DNA of 64,000 nucleotides from a virus: IMG/VR virus record IMGVR_UViG_3300020204_000007, positions 105,060 to 169,059 of that record; one strand, 5' to 3'. Shown piece by piece: positions 6,279 to 14,005 of this stretch (position 1 is its first letter; each line of letters starts with the position of its first letter). The notes under the pieces were generated by a model. It saw only the letters and a program-made list of their open reading frames with translations, ran no database searches and was not told where the DNA came from. The position numbers and the translations under genes were made by a program.

Positions 6279-6494
6279 ATGAAACTCCATTGTGTATTTG
6301 AATTAAATGACGAAACAAACAAATGGAAATTTGTGAAAGCGTTCAGTAAACGAGAAATGGTTGAACAATTTCTTGACGACAACATAGAATTTGGTATTTT
6401 TACAGTTGTTGAAACTTCAGTAAAACGCCCACCCCCACCAGAGGTGGATGAATTTGAGCAGGAGGAACTATATGCTGATCTATCAAACAACTGA
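6279..6494 (+). CDS. Hypothetical protein, 71 aa
   Basis: ATG 6279 behind GAGGTACAACC. Alternating strands and helix (KLHCVFELND, KWKFVKAFSKREMVEQFL, FGIFTVVETSV), then PPPPEVDEFEQEE. Overlaps the next start at 6472. Function unknown. Confidence 0.6.
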   Translation: MKLHCVFELNDETNKWKFVKAFSKREMVEQFLDDNIEFGIFTVVETSVKRPPPPEVDEFEQEELYADLSNN

Positions 6495-6750
6495 TCAAGC
6501 TGTTCTTCTTCAAGAACATCGTTGGGCATATATCAAAAAAGGCGACAAAAAAATCAAATGGCATAATAGATTTAAAGAAATGTCAAATGCTCTTGGCAAA
6601 TTAAATTATTATTTGATAGATAGTGTCGGCAATTTAATTACTGATTCAAAAGGTTTGAATGTTCCTAATAGAGAATGGACTGGCGAAATACACGAAGATG
6701 TCGAAAAATTAGTTTCTGAATTAAACATTGGAGACTATTATGTCGAATAA
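6472..6750 (+). CDS. Hypothetical protein, 92 aa
   Basis: ATG 6472 is chosen because AGGAGGAACTAT stands directly before it; an in-frame ATG at 6448 would include that site. Product begins MLIYQTTDQAVLLQEHRWAY. Nothing recognised. Overlaps the genes on both sides. Confidence 0.6.
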   Translation: MLIYQTTDQAVLLQEHRWAYIKKGDKKIKWHNRFKEMSNALGKLNYYLIDSVGNLITDSKGLNVPNREWTGEIHEDVEKLVSELNIGDYYVE

Positions 6751-6988
6751 CTTAAAAGATGTTTTGATTGATGATGAAGATTTAATTATTTTAGAAACTG
6801 CAATCAATTTTTTCAAAACATGTTTAGATGATTACGAATCGTATCAATTTTCAAAAAGAGATTTGATAGAAATTATGCAAGATGCCGAATGTCATTTATA
6901 TGACAACGGTATTCGTTTGACGGCAAAAAAAGTTGAAACTATTTGCAAAAAAATAAATCATGATACAACTTGGGTTGAAACTCTATGA
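6740..6988 (+). CDS. Hypothetical acidic helical protein, 82 aa
   Basis: ATG 6740 follows GGAG. The pattern DEDLIILETAINFFKTCLDD resembles the next gene product (PQDIELIYLAVIYLIDNVDD), so the pair probably arose by tandem duplication. Function unknown. Confidence 0.6.
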   Translation: MSNNLKDVLIDDEDLIILETAINFFKTCLDDYESYQFSKRDLIEIMQDAECHLYDNGIRLTAKKVETICKKINHDTTWVETL

Positions 6989-7188
6989 ATATTGTTAAAG
7001 ATGTTCGTAAATATACTGAATATTTGACCCCTCAAGATATAGAACTTATTTATCTTGCAGTCATTTATCTTATTGATAATGTTGACGACGCAGAAAACCA
7101 ATTAAATGTAGAAATTAACAAAAATCAAGTTGATGTTTTGCTGGCAAAATTAGAACTTGATCATAATTATTTGGCCGATAAAATTTAA
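6985..7188 (+). CDS. Hypothetical acidic helical protein, 67 aa
   Basis: Starts at ATGA overlapping the upstream stop. Similar in pattern to the preceding protein, shortened in the middle. Ends 1 nt before the TAAA of the next promoter. Confidence 0.6.
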   Translation: MNIVKDVRKYTEYLTPQDIELIYLAVIYLIDNVDDAENQLNVEINKNQVDVLLAKLELDHNYLADKI

Positions 7189-7189
7189 T

Positions 7190-7241
7190 TAAAGTTAGAT
7201 CCCAAAACTCCGATATGTAAATGTAGGCAATGTAGCCTACA
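7190..7241 (+). promoter_or_regulatory. Sigma-28-type promoter with 5' hairpin
   Basis: TAAA (7190-7193), 16 nt, CCGATAT (7210-7216), then a perfect 7-bp stem TGTAGGC/GCCTACA (7222-7241) and AAGGGGAG before ATG 7264. The leader parallels that at 6043-6080. Confidence 0.8.
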
Positions 7242-7263
7242 AGAAATTAAGGGGAGTGGAAAT

Positions 7264-7512
7264 ATGACAGCAAACATCTTTGCCAAGTCTACAAATATAC
7301 CAAAAACGATAGCAATGATCGAAGAGGATTTGTGGCAAATGAGCTATATTTTGTTCTCAGATACGCAAGAACATTACAATGAAATAATTCGTATGATGCC
7401 GTATTACGGTTTCAAATACGAAAATCGTATTGGCATCATGAAAGAATTTGAACAGCATCTTTTGGATATCAAACACAAACTTAAAACTGAGCTAGAAGCT
7501 CGACAAATTTAA
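7264..7512 (+). CDS. Hypothetical protein, 82 aa
   Basis: Start follows AAGGGGAGTGGAAAT. Predominantly helical with a Trp/Tyr-rich centre (EEDLWQMSYILFSDTQEHYN) and a charged C-terminal helix. First gene of an operon with the gene at 7523. Confidence 0.6.
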   Translation: MTANIFAKSTNIPKTIAMIEEDLWQMSYILFSDTQEHYNEIIRMMPYYGFKYENRIGIMKEFEQHLLDIKHKLKTELEARQI

Positions 7513-7522
7513 GGGGGGTGTC

Positions 7523-7849
7523 ATGGGGCTAGATATGTATTTATACGGCAAAGAAGGCAGGGATGAAATTGAACTTGGGTACTGGAGAAAACACCCTAAT
7601 CTGCACGGTTTCATTATTGAAACATTTGCAGAAGGTCTTGACAATTGCCAAAGAATTGATTTATCTGAAGAAGACCTACATATTATTTATGACGCAGTAA
7701 ACGTAGAAGCATTGCCGCAAACAGACGGATTTTTCTTTGGCGAAAGTTACCCCGAAGACCGTGCGCCTTCTTTACAAGTTTTTGAAAAGGCAATACAATG
7801 GTTGAAACAAAACAAAAAAAGAACGGTGTTCTATCGAGCGAGTTGGTAA
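7523..7849 (+). CDS. MGLDMYL-type conserved phage protein, 108 aa
   Basis: The N-terminus MGLDMYLYGKEGRDEIELGY, then WRKHPNLHGFI, is the hallmark of a widespread phage family of unknown function. Start follows AAGGGGGGTGTC. Its TAA overlaps the next ATG. Confidence 0.7.
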   Translation: MGLDMYLYGKEGRDEIELGYWRKHPNLHGFIIETFAEGLDNCQRIDLSEEDLHIIYDAVNVEALPQTDGFFFGESYPEDRAPSLQVFEKAIQWLKQNKKRTVFYRASW

Positions 7850-8061
7850 TGCGATTAAACGATTATAGGTTGACTTGTATAGCGATTTCTATTAAACAAG
7901 TATTATTCCATATGAAAACTTATGAGAGTAAAAACAAAAATTATTATGAATCAATAAATAATTATTTCTTAACAAATGCTAAAAATAACGAAGAGGCAGA
8001 AGAAATTCTCAGGCGAAAGTTACAAGAGCATCAACAAAATATCCAAGCTCTAAAAATTTAG
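7849..8061 (+). CDS. Hypothetical helical protein, 70 aa
   Basis: Chosen start ATG 7849 overlaps the upstream stop (TAATG). An in-frame ATG at 7798 would overlap the preceding gene by 52 nt. Mostly charged helix with an Asn/Tyr-rich middle. Function unknown. Confidence 0.55.
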   Translation: MRLNDYRLTCIAISIKQVLFHMKTYESKNKNYYESINNYFLTNAKNNEEAEEILRRKLQEHQQNIQALKI

Positions 8062-8080
8062 GTAAAACATTCTTGTTTTA

Positions 8081-8119
8081 ATTCTCCTATTTTGTTACGA
8101 TTTAATAGAATAGGAGAAT
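8081..8119 (+). promoter_or_regulatory. Hairpin sequestering the ribosome site of the ClpP-like gene
   Basis: A perfect 11-bp inverted repeat, ATTCTCCTATT (8081-8091) and AATAGGAGAAT (8109-8119), with a 17-nt loop. The right arm contains the AGGAGAA ribosome site of ATG 8122, so the folded RNA should block translation. It could respond to temperature, an RNA-binding protein or translation of the upstream gene. Confidence 0.6.
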
Positions 8120-8121
8120 CT

Positions 8122-8841
8122 ATGAAATTTTTTAATAAAGTTTTGGCTATATCATTATTATCAATTTCCTCATTTGCATCTGCCGAACAAAAAGAACCAG
8201 AAAAAGAAGTAGTGATTTTATCACCTAATTCTTTTATCAAGTTTACAGATGAAGTTAATGAATTAACTGCATCTCGATTTATCAAAGACTTTTTATCTCA
8301 AACAAGTGACAAAGTTACTGTTTTTATAGATTCGCCTGGGGGTGACGTACTGGATGGCCTTCGGATGATTGAAGCGGTTCGCTCTGCAAAGGTGGCAAGA
8401 CCAAATTTGAAAGTAAAATGTGTAGTAAACTCTGCAGCATCTATGGCGTTTTATTTTTTGCAAACAGCCTGTGATGAACGGCTTATTACAGAAACTGCAG
8501 TTTTGATGCAGCATCAAGCGCAAATTGGTATGCAAGCTCCAGTGCGACGTTTAGAAAGCCGTTTTTCGTTAATCAACGCCATTATAGATTGGCTTGATAA
8601 CGAAAGTGCTAAACGATTAAGCACTACTGTTAAAGAACTGCGAGAAAGGGTCTCAAACGATTGGTGGGTTGTTGGCAAGGACGCAGTTAAACAAAAAGCC
8701 GCTGATAAAGTTGTAGGCGTTACCTGTTCATTAGAATTGATGAACGCTCCGCCAACCGAAGATAAAAAAGCGGCTTGTCCTCTTGTTTACGGTTCTTCTA
8801 ATGGTGGTGGTCAAGGAAAACTTTTTCCTAAAAACCCCTAA
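8122..8841 (+). CDS. Exported ClpP/SppA-like serine protease, 239 aa
   Basis: A typical Sec signal peptide comes first (MKFFNKVLAISLLSISSFAS, cleavage likely after ASA near residue 22). A ClpP/crotonase-fold core follows: IDSPGG (69-74, oxyanion loop), NSAASMAF with the likely nucleophile Ser107, and LMQHQ with likely His131. The order and spacing fit ClpP/SppA serine proteases. Export would place it in the periplasm, unlike the cytoplasmic ClpP-type prohead proteases. ATG 8122 is used because AGGAGAA precedes it. Possible roles are clearing host envelope proteins or superinfection immunity; the substrate is unknown. Confidence 0.75.
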   Translation: MKFFNKVLAISLLSISSFASAEQKEPEKEVVILSPNSFIKFTDEVNELTASRFIKDFLSQTSDKVTVFIDSPGGDVLDGLRMIEAVRSAKVARPNLKVKCVVNSAASMAFYFLQTACDERLITETAVLMQHQAQIGMQAPVRRLESRFSLINAIIDWLDNESAKRLSTTVKELRERVSNDWWVVGKDAVKQKAADKVVGVTCSLELMNAPPTEDKKAACPLVYGSSNGGGQGKLFPKNP

Positions 8842-8865
8842 AGTTAGATTCCAAAGCTCCGATAT
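8839..8865 (+). promoter_or_regulatory. Sigma-28-type promoter
   Basis: TAAA (8839-8842) supplies the stop of the protease gene; CCGATAT at 8859-8865; leader GTAAATGTAAGTAATCGGAGG to ATG 8892. Confidence 0.8.
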
Positions 8866-8891
8866 GTAAATGTAAGTAATCGGAGGTTAGT

Positions 8892-9131
8892 ATGAAAATT
8901 ATCAAAGTTGGCGATACGGTTTCTTGGCGCGGCTCTTGGGGATCACATCCTCCTAGAGCCGCTAAAGTTATTCATATTGAAAAAACTGAACAACCGCGTC
9001 AAAAATATGGCGAGTCAGTGGATTCAATCAAGGTTACTGAAAAATCCTATGCAGTTTTCATATTAGACAATGGCCATTGGGCTTACGGTGATCAAATTCG
9101 ACGCATTGAAGATGAACCAGAGGCACTTTAA
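8892..9131 (+). CDS. Hypothetical beta-rich protein, 79 aa
   Basis: Begins MKIIKVGDTVSWRGSWG, then strands VIHIEKTE and YAVFILDNGHWAYGD, suggesting a small beta-barrel. Basic. Start follows CGGAGGTTAGT. Function unknown. Confidence 0.6.
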   Translation: MKIIKVGDTVSWRGSWGSHPPRAAKVIHIEKTEQPRQKYGESVDSIKVTEKSYAVFILDNGHWAYGDQIRRIEDEPEAL

Positions 9132-9140
9132 GGAGGATAT

Positions 9141-9350
9141 ATGTTTCTTAAAAACATGGTTGATTTTAGTAAAGTTAAACTTATTGATACTAAACTTCAA
9201 GGCTATCGTTTTGTAGAAGATACTTACGAAGTTGAATTATTGACTGGCTTGTTTGAACGGGAAATTGAAGATGATCTATATCGTTATGATCGTAATGCAG
9301 AAATCGTACAAATTCTACCAGATAAATTGATCTTTAAAATTAAGCGTTGA
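9141..9350 (+). CDS. Hypothetical protein, 69 aa
   Basis: ATG 9141 behind AAGGAGGATAT. Strand-rich, with an acidic centre (LFEREIEDDLYRYDR). Second gene of the transcript from 8839. No family recognised. Confidence 0.6.
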   Translation: MFLKNMVDFSKVKLIDTKLQGYRFVEDTYEVELLTGLFEREIEDDLYRYDRNAEIVQILPDKLIFKIKR

Positions 9351-9358
9351 GGTGAATA

Positions 9359-9823
9359 ATGCCAAACTGGTGTTCAAATCATGCAACATTCAGGCATTCA
9401 GATCCTGAAATAATTAAAATAATCAAACTGGGAATTGAAAATAAAAATTTATTTGAGGTTTTTATTCCAATTGAAGAAGGCAAAGACGCGTCTTCTTTAT
9501 GGGGAACGAAATGGGACATTGATGAACCACATATGGTTGATTATGGTGATGATTATGTTCAAGTTGTTTTTCAAACCGCATGGTCTCCGCCACTTGAATT
9601 TTATGAAACAATTGAACGCGAGCATGAAATAGAGGTAGAAGCCCTCTTTTATGAACCGGGTATGGCATTCATGGGTGGATATTGCGATAATGAAACATGG
9701 GATCATCCGTGGCCAGAAACACCAGAAGATTATAACAATATACCAGAAGCATTAGAAATTGCATTCAACATAAGAGAATATTGGTATGAGGAAGGAATCG
9801 AAGAATATGCCGAGGGTTTGTGA
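9359..9823 (+). CDS. YubB/DUF1281-like protein, 154 aa
   Basis: The N-terminus MPNWCSNHATFRHSD is characteristic of the DUF1281/YubB ferredoxin-like family found on plasmids and phages. Supporting segments are FQTAWSPPLEFYETI and MAFMGGYCDNETW. Despite the family name I see no iron-sulfur cysteine pattern. Role unknown. Confidence 0.65.
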   Translation: MPNWCSNHATFRHSDPEIIKIIKLGIENKNLFEVFIPIEEGKDASSLWGTKWDIDEPHMVDYGDDYVQVVFQTAWSPPLEFYETIEREHEIEVEALFYEPGMAFMGGYCDNETWDHPWPETPEDYNNIPEALEIAFNIREYWYEEGIEEYAEGL

Positions 9824-9825
9824 CG

Positions 9826-10206
9826 ATGAAAGTTATGCCATCCCAAAGAGGATTTTACGATATTTGGGTCACTAGATTTTGGATAAATGATAAATGGCAA
9901 CTTGCGGTTGGATTCACCGAAACTTATTGGAATACTGTTGATGGTTGTTGGCAATATCATCAAAAAATTTCAATTCCAGTAAAAACAAACGCAATCGGTT
10001 TTGAGTTTTCTAATAAATTATCTAGCTTACTTGGACAAAAAAACGTGCGTGGATACAATAAGTATGATGATGAGTATGAATTTAGTCCACATTCAGTAGA
10101 AAAATTGATTGATATTTTTACATTGGTGTTTGATTCTTTTCCACAAAAAACTTTTTCTAAAAAAGTAAAAGCACACACGTTTGCGCTCATAGCGGAAACT
10201 GTATGA
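9826..10206 (+). CDS. Hypothetical protein, member of a phage paralogue family, 126 aa
   Basis: The C-terminal signature VEKLIDIFTLVFDSFPQKTF plus SKKVKAH matches the ends of the proteins at 13127 and 14059. The N-terminal half is Trp/Tyr-rich beta. ATG 9826 is preferred over GTG 9820, which overlaps the upstream stop. Function unknown. Confidence 0.6.
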   Translation: MKVMPSQRGFYDIWVTRFWINDKWQLAVGFTETYWNTVDGCWQYHQKISIPVKTNAIGFEFSNKLSSLLGQKNVRGYNKYDDEYEFSPHSVEKLIDIFTLVFDSFPQKTFSKKVKAHTFALIAETV

Positions 10207-10847
10207 AAATTGTGCAAATAACAAAAAAGATTGCAGATCAATTTGTTACAAAAAAACATTATTCTAGAAGAGCAAGTATTTTCTGGGCTGGATTTGCATT
10301 GATAGAAAACGAACAAATCACTGGCGTTGTAGTTTACGGTCAACCATCTCCATCCATTCAAAAACACGCATTCAAAAACAGAGACTTTCGATTATACGAA
10401 TTATCTAGATTAGTTATACAATCTAAAACTAAAAATGCAGCCAGTTTTCTAGTCGGCAATAGTTTGAAGATGTTACAATCTCCATGTGCAATTATTAGTT
10501 ATGCAGACACGGCGTATAATCATTGTGGAATTATTTATCAAGCAACAAATTGGCTCTATACTGGCGCATCAAAACCGCACGAAAAAACATATTTGATTGA
10601 TGGTAAAAAAGTCCATGCCATGACTTTATATGATATGGGCATAACAGATCCAACTCGATGGGCAAAAGAAAATAATATACAAACCGTTCCCCCGTCTGTT
10701 AAACATAGATATTTTCAATTTGTTGGCAACAAAAAAGAAAAGGCTAAAATGATGGCTGCCTTAAATTATCCCATCATTAAACAATATCCAAAATGCGATC
10801 AGGTCAGATATGACGATGGCGAAGAATTAAATATAAAATTTAGTTAA
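10203..10847 (+). CDS. Mom-like DNA modification protein (GNAT fold), 214 aa
   Basis: Resembles the Mom family. Phage Mu Mom converts adenine to a carbamoylmethyl-type adenine and so blocks host restriction. Landmarks in order: HYSRRASIFWAGFALI near residue 20, GVVVYGQPSPS, LYELSRLVIQSKTKNAASFL, and SYADTAYNHCGIIYQATNWL followed by YTGASKPH. The Tyr-Ala-Asp-Thr and Tyr-Gln-Ala-Thr-Asn motifs are typical. Mu mom needs Com for translation; nothing like Com is adjacent here. Start overlaps the upstream stop (ATGA); the stop is part of the next promoter. Confidence 0.75.
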   Translation: MKIVQITKKIADQFVTKKHYSRRASIFWAGFALIENEQITGVVVYGQPSPSIQKHAFKNRDFRLYELSRLVIQSKTKNAASFLVGNSLKMLQSPCAIISYADTAYNHCGIIYQATNWLYTGASKPHEKTYLIDGKKVHAMTLYDMGITDPTRWAKENNIQTVPPSVKHRYFQFVGNKKEKAKMMAALNYPIIKQYPKCDQVRYDDGEELNIKFS

Positions 10848-10871
10848 AGTTAGACATAAAAATGCCGATAG
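10845..10871 (+). promoter_or_regulatory. Sigma-28-type promoter, diverged spacer
   Basis: TAAA (10845-10848) is the stop of the Mom-like gene; CCGATAG at 10865-10871, preceded by G as in the E. coli GCCGATAA box. The spacer sequence differs from the other copies while spacing stays at 16, which supports recognition of the two boxes themselves. Confidence 0.75.
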
Positions 10872-10892
10872 GGTATAGTGGGGAGGTGCAAA

Positions 10893-10994
10893 ATGTTTTT
10901 CTTTCTTCCTGCCTTGTTTTTGACTGGAATTATACTGATTTACGGAATTGTTTTGTGTTTTTCTTTTTTGTTTTTTAGGAAAAATAATGACTGA
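10893..10994 (+). CDS. Small single-pass membrane protein, 33 aa
   Basis: ATG 10893 follows GGGGAGGTGCAAA. Product is one long hydrophobic helix (FFFLPALFLTGIILIYGIVL) ending in RKNND. Overlaps the next gene by 8 nt. First gene behind the promoter at 10845. Confidence 0.6.
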   Translation: MFFFLPALFLTGIILIYGIVLCFSFLFFRKNND

Positions 10995-11424
10995 GATATA
11001 TGCCGAAGAAGACAAGTATATATATAATGAAGATACAGAAATCCTGCGTGATATAGCTGCCTATGAAATAGGCAAATTCCTTGTGAAATGGGGAAGAATC
11101 AACGTTCGACAAACTAAATCTAAATACGGCACAGTGCGTGTTTATTGTTCTTTGGGTTATTGGTCATTCCATAGTTTTTTTCACCCAACTCACATTTGGG
11201 TTAGATGGCCAAAATGGTTGTACACTGCTGATTTGTTTGTAGGCCAGTACGTCATGAAATATCTGAATTATTTAGTCGTTCCGTATCAAAAATTTATTTA
11301 CAAAAAAGCTTACGAAAGAGCCGTAAAAAGATTCCCAACGATTGCTAAAAACATCTTAATTTGCACAGATTTTCCAGAAATTCTTAAACCTCTAATTGAA
11401 AAACATGGATTAAAAGATGAATAA
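10987..11424 (+). CDS. Hypothetical Trp/Tyr-rich protein, 145 aa
   Basis: ATG 10987 follows TAGGAAAAATA. The N-terminus is acidic (MTEIYAEEDKYIYNEDTEIL); the middle contains HPTHIWVRWPKWL and a possible amphipathic membrane-facing segment. Flanked on both sides by small membrane proteins, which hints at a shared membrane role. Family not recognised. Confidence 0.6.
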   Translation: MTEIYAEEDKYIYNEDTEILRDIAAYEIGKFLVKWGRINVRQTKSKYGTVRVYCSLGYWSFHSFFHPTHIWVRWPKWLYTADLFVGQYVMKYLNYLVVPYQKFIYKKAYERAVKRFPTIAKNILICTDFPEILKPLIEKHGLKDE

Positions 11425-11557
11425 CCATAATGACGATGATGAACCACCAGAGTATTTTTTGGCTGATTTTATCAGCCAGCTTGGATTATTTTTGCTAAAA
11501 ATAATGATTTGGGTGGTTATATTTCTAGCTTTAGCTGATTGGCTAGGTAACAAATGA
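11417..11557 (+). CDS. Small membrane protein, 46 aa
   Basis: ATG 11417 overlaps the upstream gene by 8 nt. Acidic N-terminus (MNNHNDDDEPPEYFLADFIS), then a hydrophobic helix (LFLLKIMIWVVIFLALA). Stop overlaps the next start as ATGA. Confidence 0.6.
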   Translation: MNNHNDDDEPPEYFLADFISQLGLFLLKIMIWVVIFLALADWLGNK

Positions 11558-11847
11558 ATCATTACGATATTAAAAATATGTTAGCTGAATACAGCAAAAC
11601 GCTAAATAGCGTACAAAAAACATTAAAAGAATATCCGTCTATTAGAGAAATGTGGCTGGCCGATATATCTAATGAATTTATATATGAATACAATTCATGT
11701 GAGTTTGTCAAATTGTATCCAAACGACGATGATCAAATAATACAAATAGCGCGTCAAGCCGCTGAGAATTTTCTTTCAAATTTATTACAGGAAGAAAGAA
11801 AAGGCGATAATGTTTTATTACATACTGATAGCAACCAAAGGAAGTAA
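11554..11847 (+). CDS. Hypothetical protein, 97 aa
   Basis: Helical and moderately acidic (MNHYDIKNMLAEYSKTLNSV...). Coupled to the upstream membrane protein. Overlaps the next start by 38 nt. No family recognised. Confidence 0.6.
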   Translation: MNHYDIKNMLAEYSKTLNSVQKTLKEYPSIREMWLADISNEFIYEYNSCEFVKLYPNDDDQIIQIARQAAENFLSNLLQEERKGDNVLLHTDSNQRK

Positions 11848-12175
11848 CCGAGGAAAGAAAAAAGAGCCAAAAAAATTTGATTTTATGAATCTCAAAGATT
11901 GGTGGTTAGTAAGATCAGATAAAGAAATTGAATTTGGCTCAGATGGTGAACTTATTTTAGGCGTAGATGGATTCTGTCATTTTCAATATTTATATCTTTT
12001 TCTTCCAAATTCACCAATATGGACTATTGGTAAATTCTGTGGGACTAGATGTATTTATAAATTTACAGACGAGTTTCAAGCGATTGAATTTATCAAACAA
12101 GAAGTTCACAAAAACCAAGAAAAAGCCAACAAAAGAATGAATAAATATATTGATGCAATTTTACAAAACATTTAA
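11810..12175 (+). CDS. Hypothetical protein, 121 aa
   Basis: Start ATG 11810 follows AAAGGCGATA but overlaps the previous gene by 38 nt; ATG 11886 is an alternative. The C-terminal part (FTDEFQAIEFIKQEVHKNQE...) loosely recalls the paralogue family at 9826-14532. Ends 1 nt before the next promoter TAAA. Confidence 0.5.
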   Translation: MFYYILIATKGSNRGKKKEPKKFDFMNLKDWWLVRSDKEIEFGSDGELILGVDGFCHFQYLYLFLPNSPIWTIGKFCGTRCIYKFTDEFQAIEFIKQEVHKNQEKANKRMNKYIDAILQNI

Positions 12176-12176
12176 T

Positions 12177-12203
12177 TAAAGTTAGATTGCAAGACTCCGA
12201 TAT
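12177..12203 (+). promoter_or_regulatory. Sigma-28-type promoter
   Basis: TAAA (12177-12180), 16 nt, CCGATAT (12197-12203); leader GTAAATATAGTAAAACGGAGG to ATG 12229. Confidence 0.8.
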
Positions 12204-12228
12204 GTAAATATAGTAAAACGGAGGTTAT

Positions 12229-12549
12229 ATGCGGAAAATCAATTTTACTGTTGCGTTTCCTATTTCTGTCACAATAGATGTTCCTGATGATTGTTCTTAC
12301 GAACAAATTTTAGTTGAAATAATAAAACAATCCGTTCAGCTTGATCCCACTGAACACGATGGAATGGTTATCCAAGAAGTTCTTGATTCAAGGCTGAATA
12401 ACAATAACGTAATTCATAAAATCCTTGAAATTCAAGACCAATTAGAGGCCGACGAAGAATACTATAATTTTCTGGCCGAAGAAGAGGACAAGAAAAATAA
12501 CGAGAACTATTATCGTTATTGTGTAGATCAAATAGATAATTTGTTTTGA
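12229..12549 (+). CDS. Hypothetical acidic protein, 106 aa
   Basis: ATG 12229 behind CGGAGGTTAT. A short beta region (INFTVAFPISVTIDVPDDC) is followed by a long acidic helix (EDKKNNENYYRYCVDQIDN). Function unknown. Confidence 0.6.
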   Translation: MRKINFTVAFPISVTIDVPDDCSYEQILVEIIKQSVQLDPTEHDGMVIQEVLDSRLNNNNVIHKILEIQDQLEADEEYYNFLAEEEDKKNNENYYRYCVDQIDNLF

Positions 12550-12580
12550 AGTTAGCATCACAACAACTTAGGAGAAAGAT

Positions 12581-12787
12581 ATGATTACAATTATTGCCAT
12601 AAATGATAACGACGAACAAGTCACTGTTAAGGCTAAAAGTGTAGCCCTTTTAGAATCAGAAGAGTTTACCTGTTTAGATATTACTTCGGCTGAACAGTTG
12701 GCAGTTTGCCTTGAACAAAACGGCAGGGACGATTTAGCAGAAAAAGTCAGAAAACTTGTTGCCCATTCAGTGCTGAGTAAATCATAA
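12581..12787 (+). CDS. Hypothetical protein, 68 aa
   Basis: Start behind TAGGAGAAAGAT. Strands MITIIAINDND and EQVTVKAKSVALL followed by a helix. Stop overlaps the next ATG (TAATG). No family recognised. Confidence 0.6.
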   Translation: MITIIAINDNDEQVTVKAKSVALLESEEFTCLDITSAEQLAVCLEQNGRDDLAEKVRKLVAHSVLSKS

Positions 12788-13119
12788 TGGCAGTTTATAG
12801 CGTAAACTCTGACGCTAAATATATTTATGCTCAACTTTCATCTCGTGAATCATTGGGAAGATACGATCAATACTTTTTTTGTGTATTTTCTATTGCTAGT
12901 TATCCTGACAGCAAAGAACACTACCGCCTTAGATTTAGTACAAAACAAGATCTTGTTAATTTTGGTGGAATTTTTTGGCATAATTATTATTCTTTAGGCA
13001 ATAATGAAATGCAGCAAGAATCTCTTTTTGAATTGCTTAATAAAACCATTAATCAATGGGGCGACAATAGAAAATTAAAAACTAAAAGATTATTAACTGA
13101 TCTTTATAAAAATATGTGA
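12787..13119 (+). CDS. Hypothetical protein, member of a phage paralogue family, 110 aa
   Basis: Shares the block YRLRFSTKQDLVNF with the 13624 product (YKLPFHSKQEMVVF) at a comparable position, and a basic helical end (LKTKRLLTDLYKNM). Contains Tyr/Phe-rich strands. Function unknown. Confidence 0.6.
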   Translation: MAVYSVNSDAKYIYAQLSSRESLGRYDQYFFCVFSIASYPDSKEHYRLRFSTKQDLVNFGGIFWHNYYSLGNNEMQQESLFELLNKTINQWGDNRKLKTKRLLTDLYKNM

Positions 13120-13126
13120 TGGGTTT

Positions 13127-13573
13127 ATGAGGGGTTACTATCACATAACTACTACCAGAACTGGAAAGCTACGCGGAAATACAAGAAATATAACAATCTA
13201 TAAATACATTTTTGATGGATTGAGTGAAACAAAATTTGAAAGCATTGATTTTACAAATATCAGACTTGGTTCTCGAATAGCGCACTCTCTTAAAACTTGT
13301 GCAGTAAAAGAAGTTCTAATGTTAGAATTTCCTGCGTCATGGTATTCCATATCAGTTATTGCAGATACTTTTGAAAAAAATATTGATGCAAAAATGATCT
13401 GGAGTCGTTGGGATTACATTTCATTAAATAAAATTCAAAACGCAATAGAATTGCCTTCAGATGAAGAATTTATATCAATTTTTCAAAAAATCCTAGAATC
13501 CCTTCCTAAAAGAACAGTTTCACAAAAAAATAAAATAAAAATGTTAGATCAAATTTCGGCCAATTTATTGTAA
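13127..13573 (+). CDS. Hypothetical protein, member of a phage paralogue family, 148 aa
   Basis: The C-terminus DEEFISIFQKILESLPKRTV then SQKNK closely parallels 14059 (FEEFLPLLQKTLNELPPKTF, SKQNR) and 9826. The N-terminus begins MRGYYHITTTRTGKL, compare MKGYYSLEIN in 14059. TAA of this gene is the -35 of the next promoter. Function unknown. Confidence 0.65.
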   Translation: MRGYYHITTTRTGKLRGNTRNITIYKYIFDGLSETKFESIDFTNIRLGSRIAHSLKTCAVKEVLMLEFPASWYSISVIADTFEKNIDAKMIWSRWDYISLNKIQNAIELPSDEEFISIFQKILESLPKRTVSQKNKIKMLDQISANLL

Positions 13574-13597
13574 AGTTAGATTACAAAGCTCCGATAT
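13571..13597 (+). promoter_or_regulatory. Sigma-28-type promoter, one of an identical pair
   Basis: TAAA (13571-13574) is the stop of the previous gene; CCGATAT 13591-13597. The 56 bases from 13571 to the ATG at 13624 are identical to 14006-14061. Confidence 0.8.
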
Positions 13598-13623
13598 GTT
13601 TGTTATGTGTAGGAGGAAATGCA

Positions 13624-14004
13624 ATGAGTTATTATTCATGGATTACCGATAATCACAACATATATGTTGAAATGAAATATGATCGTGAATGGACTGGCAG
13701 AAATTATAGATATAAGTATTACATAAAAGCATACTCATTTTCCTTTAATTCAAAATTTAATAACAATGATCATTATAAATTGCCGTTTCATTCAAAACAA
13801 GAAATGGTTGTTTTTTACAACAAACTTTCTTATAAATTTAATAAAATACGAAATGACAGGTATGATCACGATGCCAGAAAATACTTTTATGAGCCAGTTT
13901 CTATTGAAAAATTAGTTGAAATTACCGAAGAAACAATTAAAGAAATGCAATATAACAAAAGAAAAACTACTAAATTATTTCAAGCATTGTTTGAAAATCT
14001 TTGA
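13624..14004 (+). CDS. Hypothetical protein, member of a phage paralogue family, 126 aa
   Basis: ATG 13624 follows TAGGAGGAAATGCA; an in-frame start at 13600 lies within the leader and is rejected. Tyr-rich N-terminal half (NYRYKYYIKAYSFSF), the shared HSKQEMVVF block, and a basic helical C-terminus. Function unknown. Confidence 0.65.
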   Translation: MSYYSWITDNHNIYVEMKYDREWTGRNYRYKYYIKAYSFSFNSKFNNNDHYKLPFHSKQEMVVFYNKLSYKFNKIRNDRYDHDARKYFYEPVSIEKLVEITEETIKEMQYNKRKTTKLFQALFENL

Positions 14005-14005
14005 T

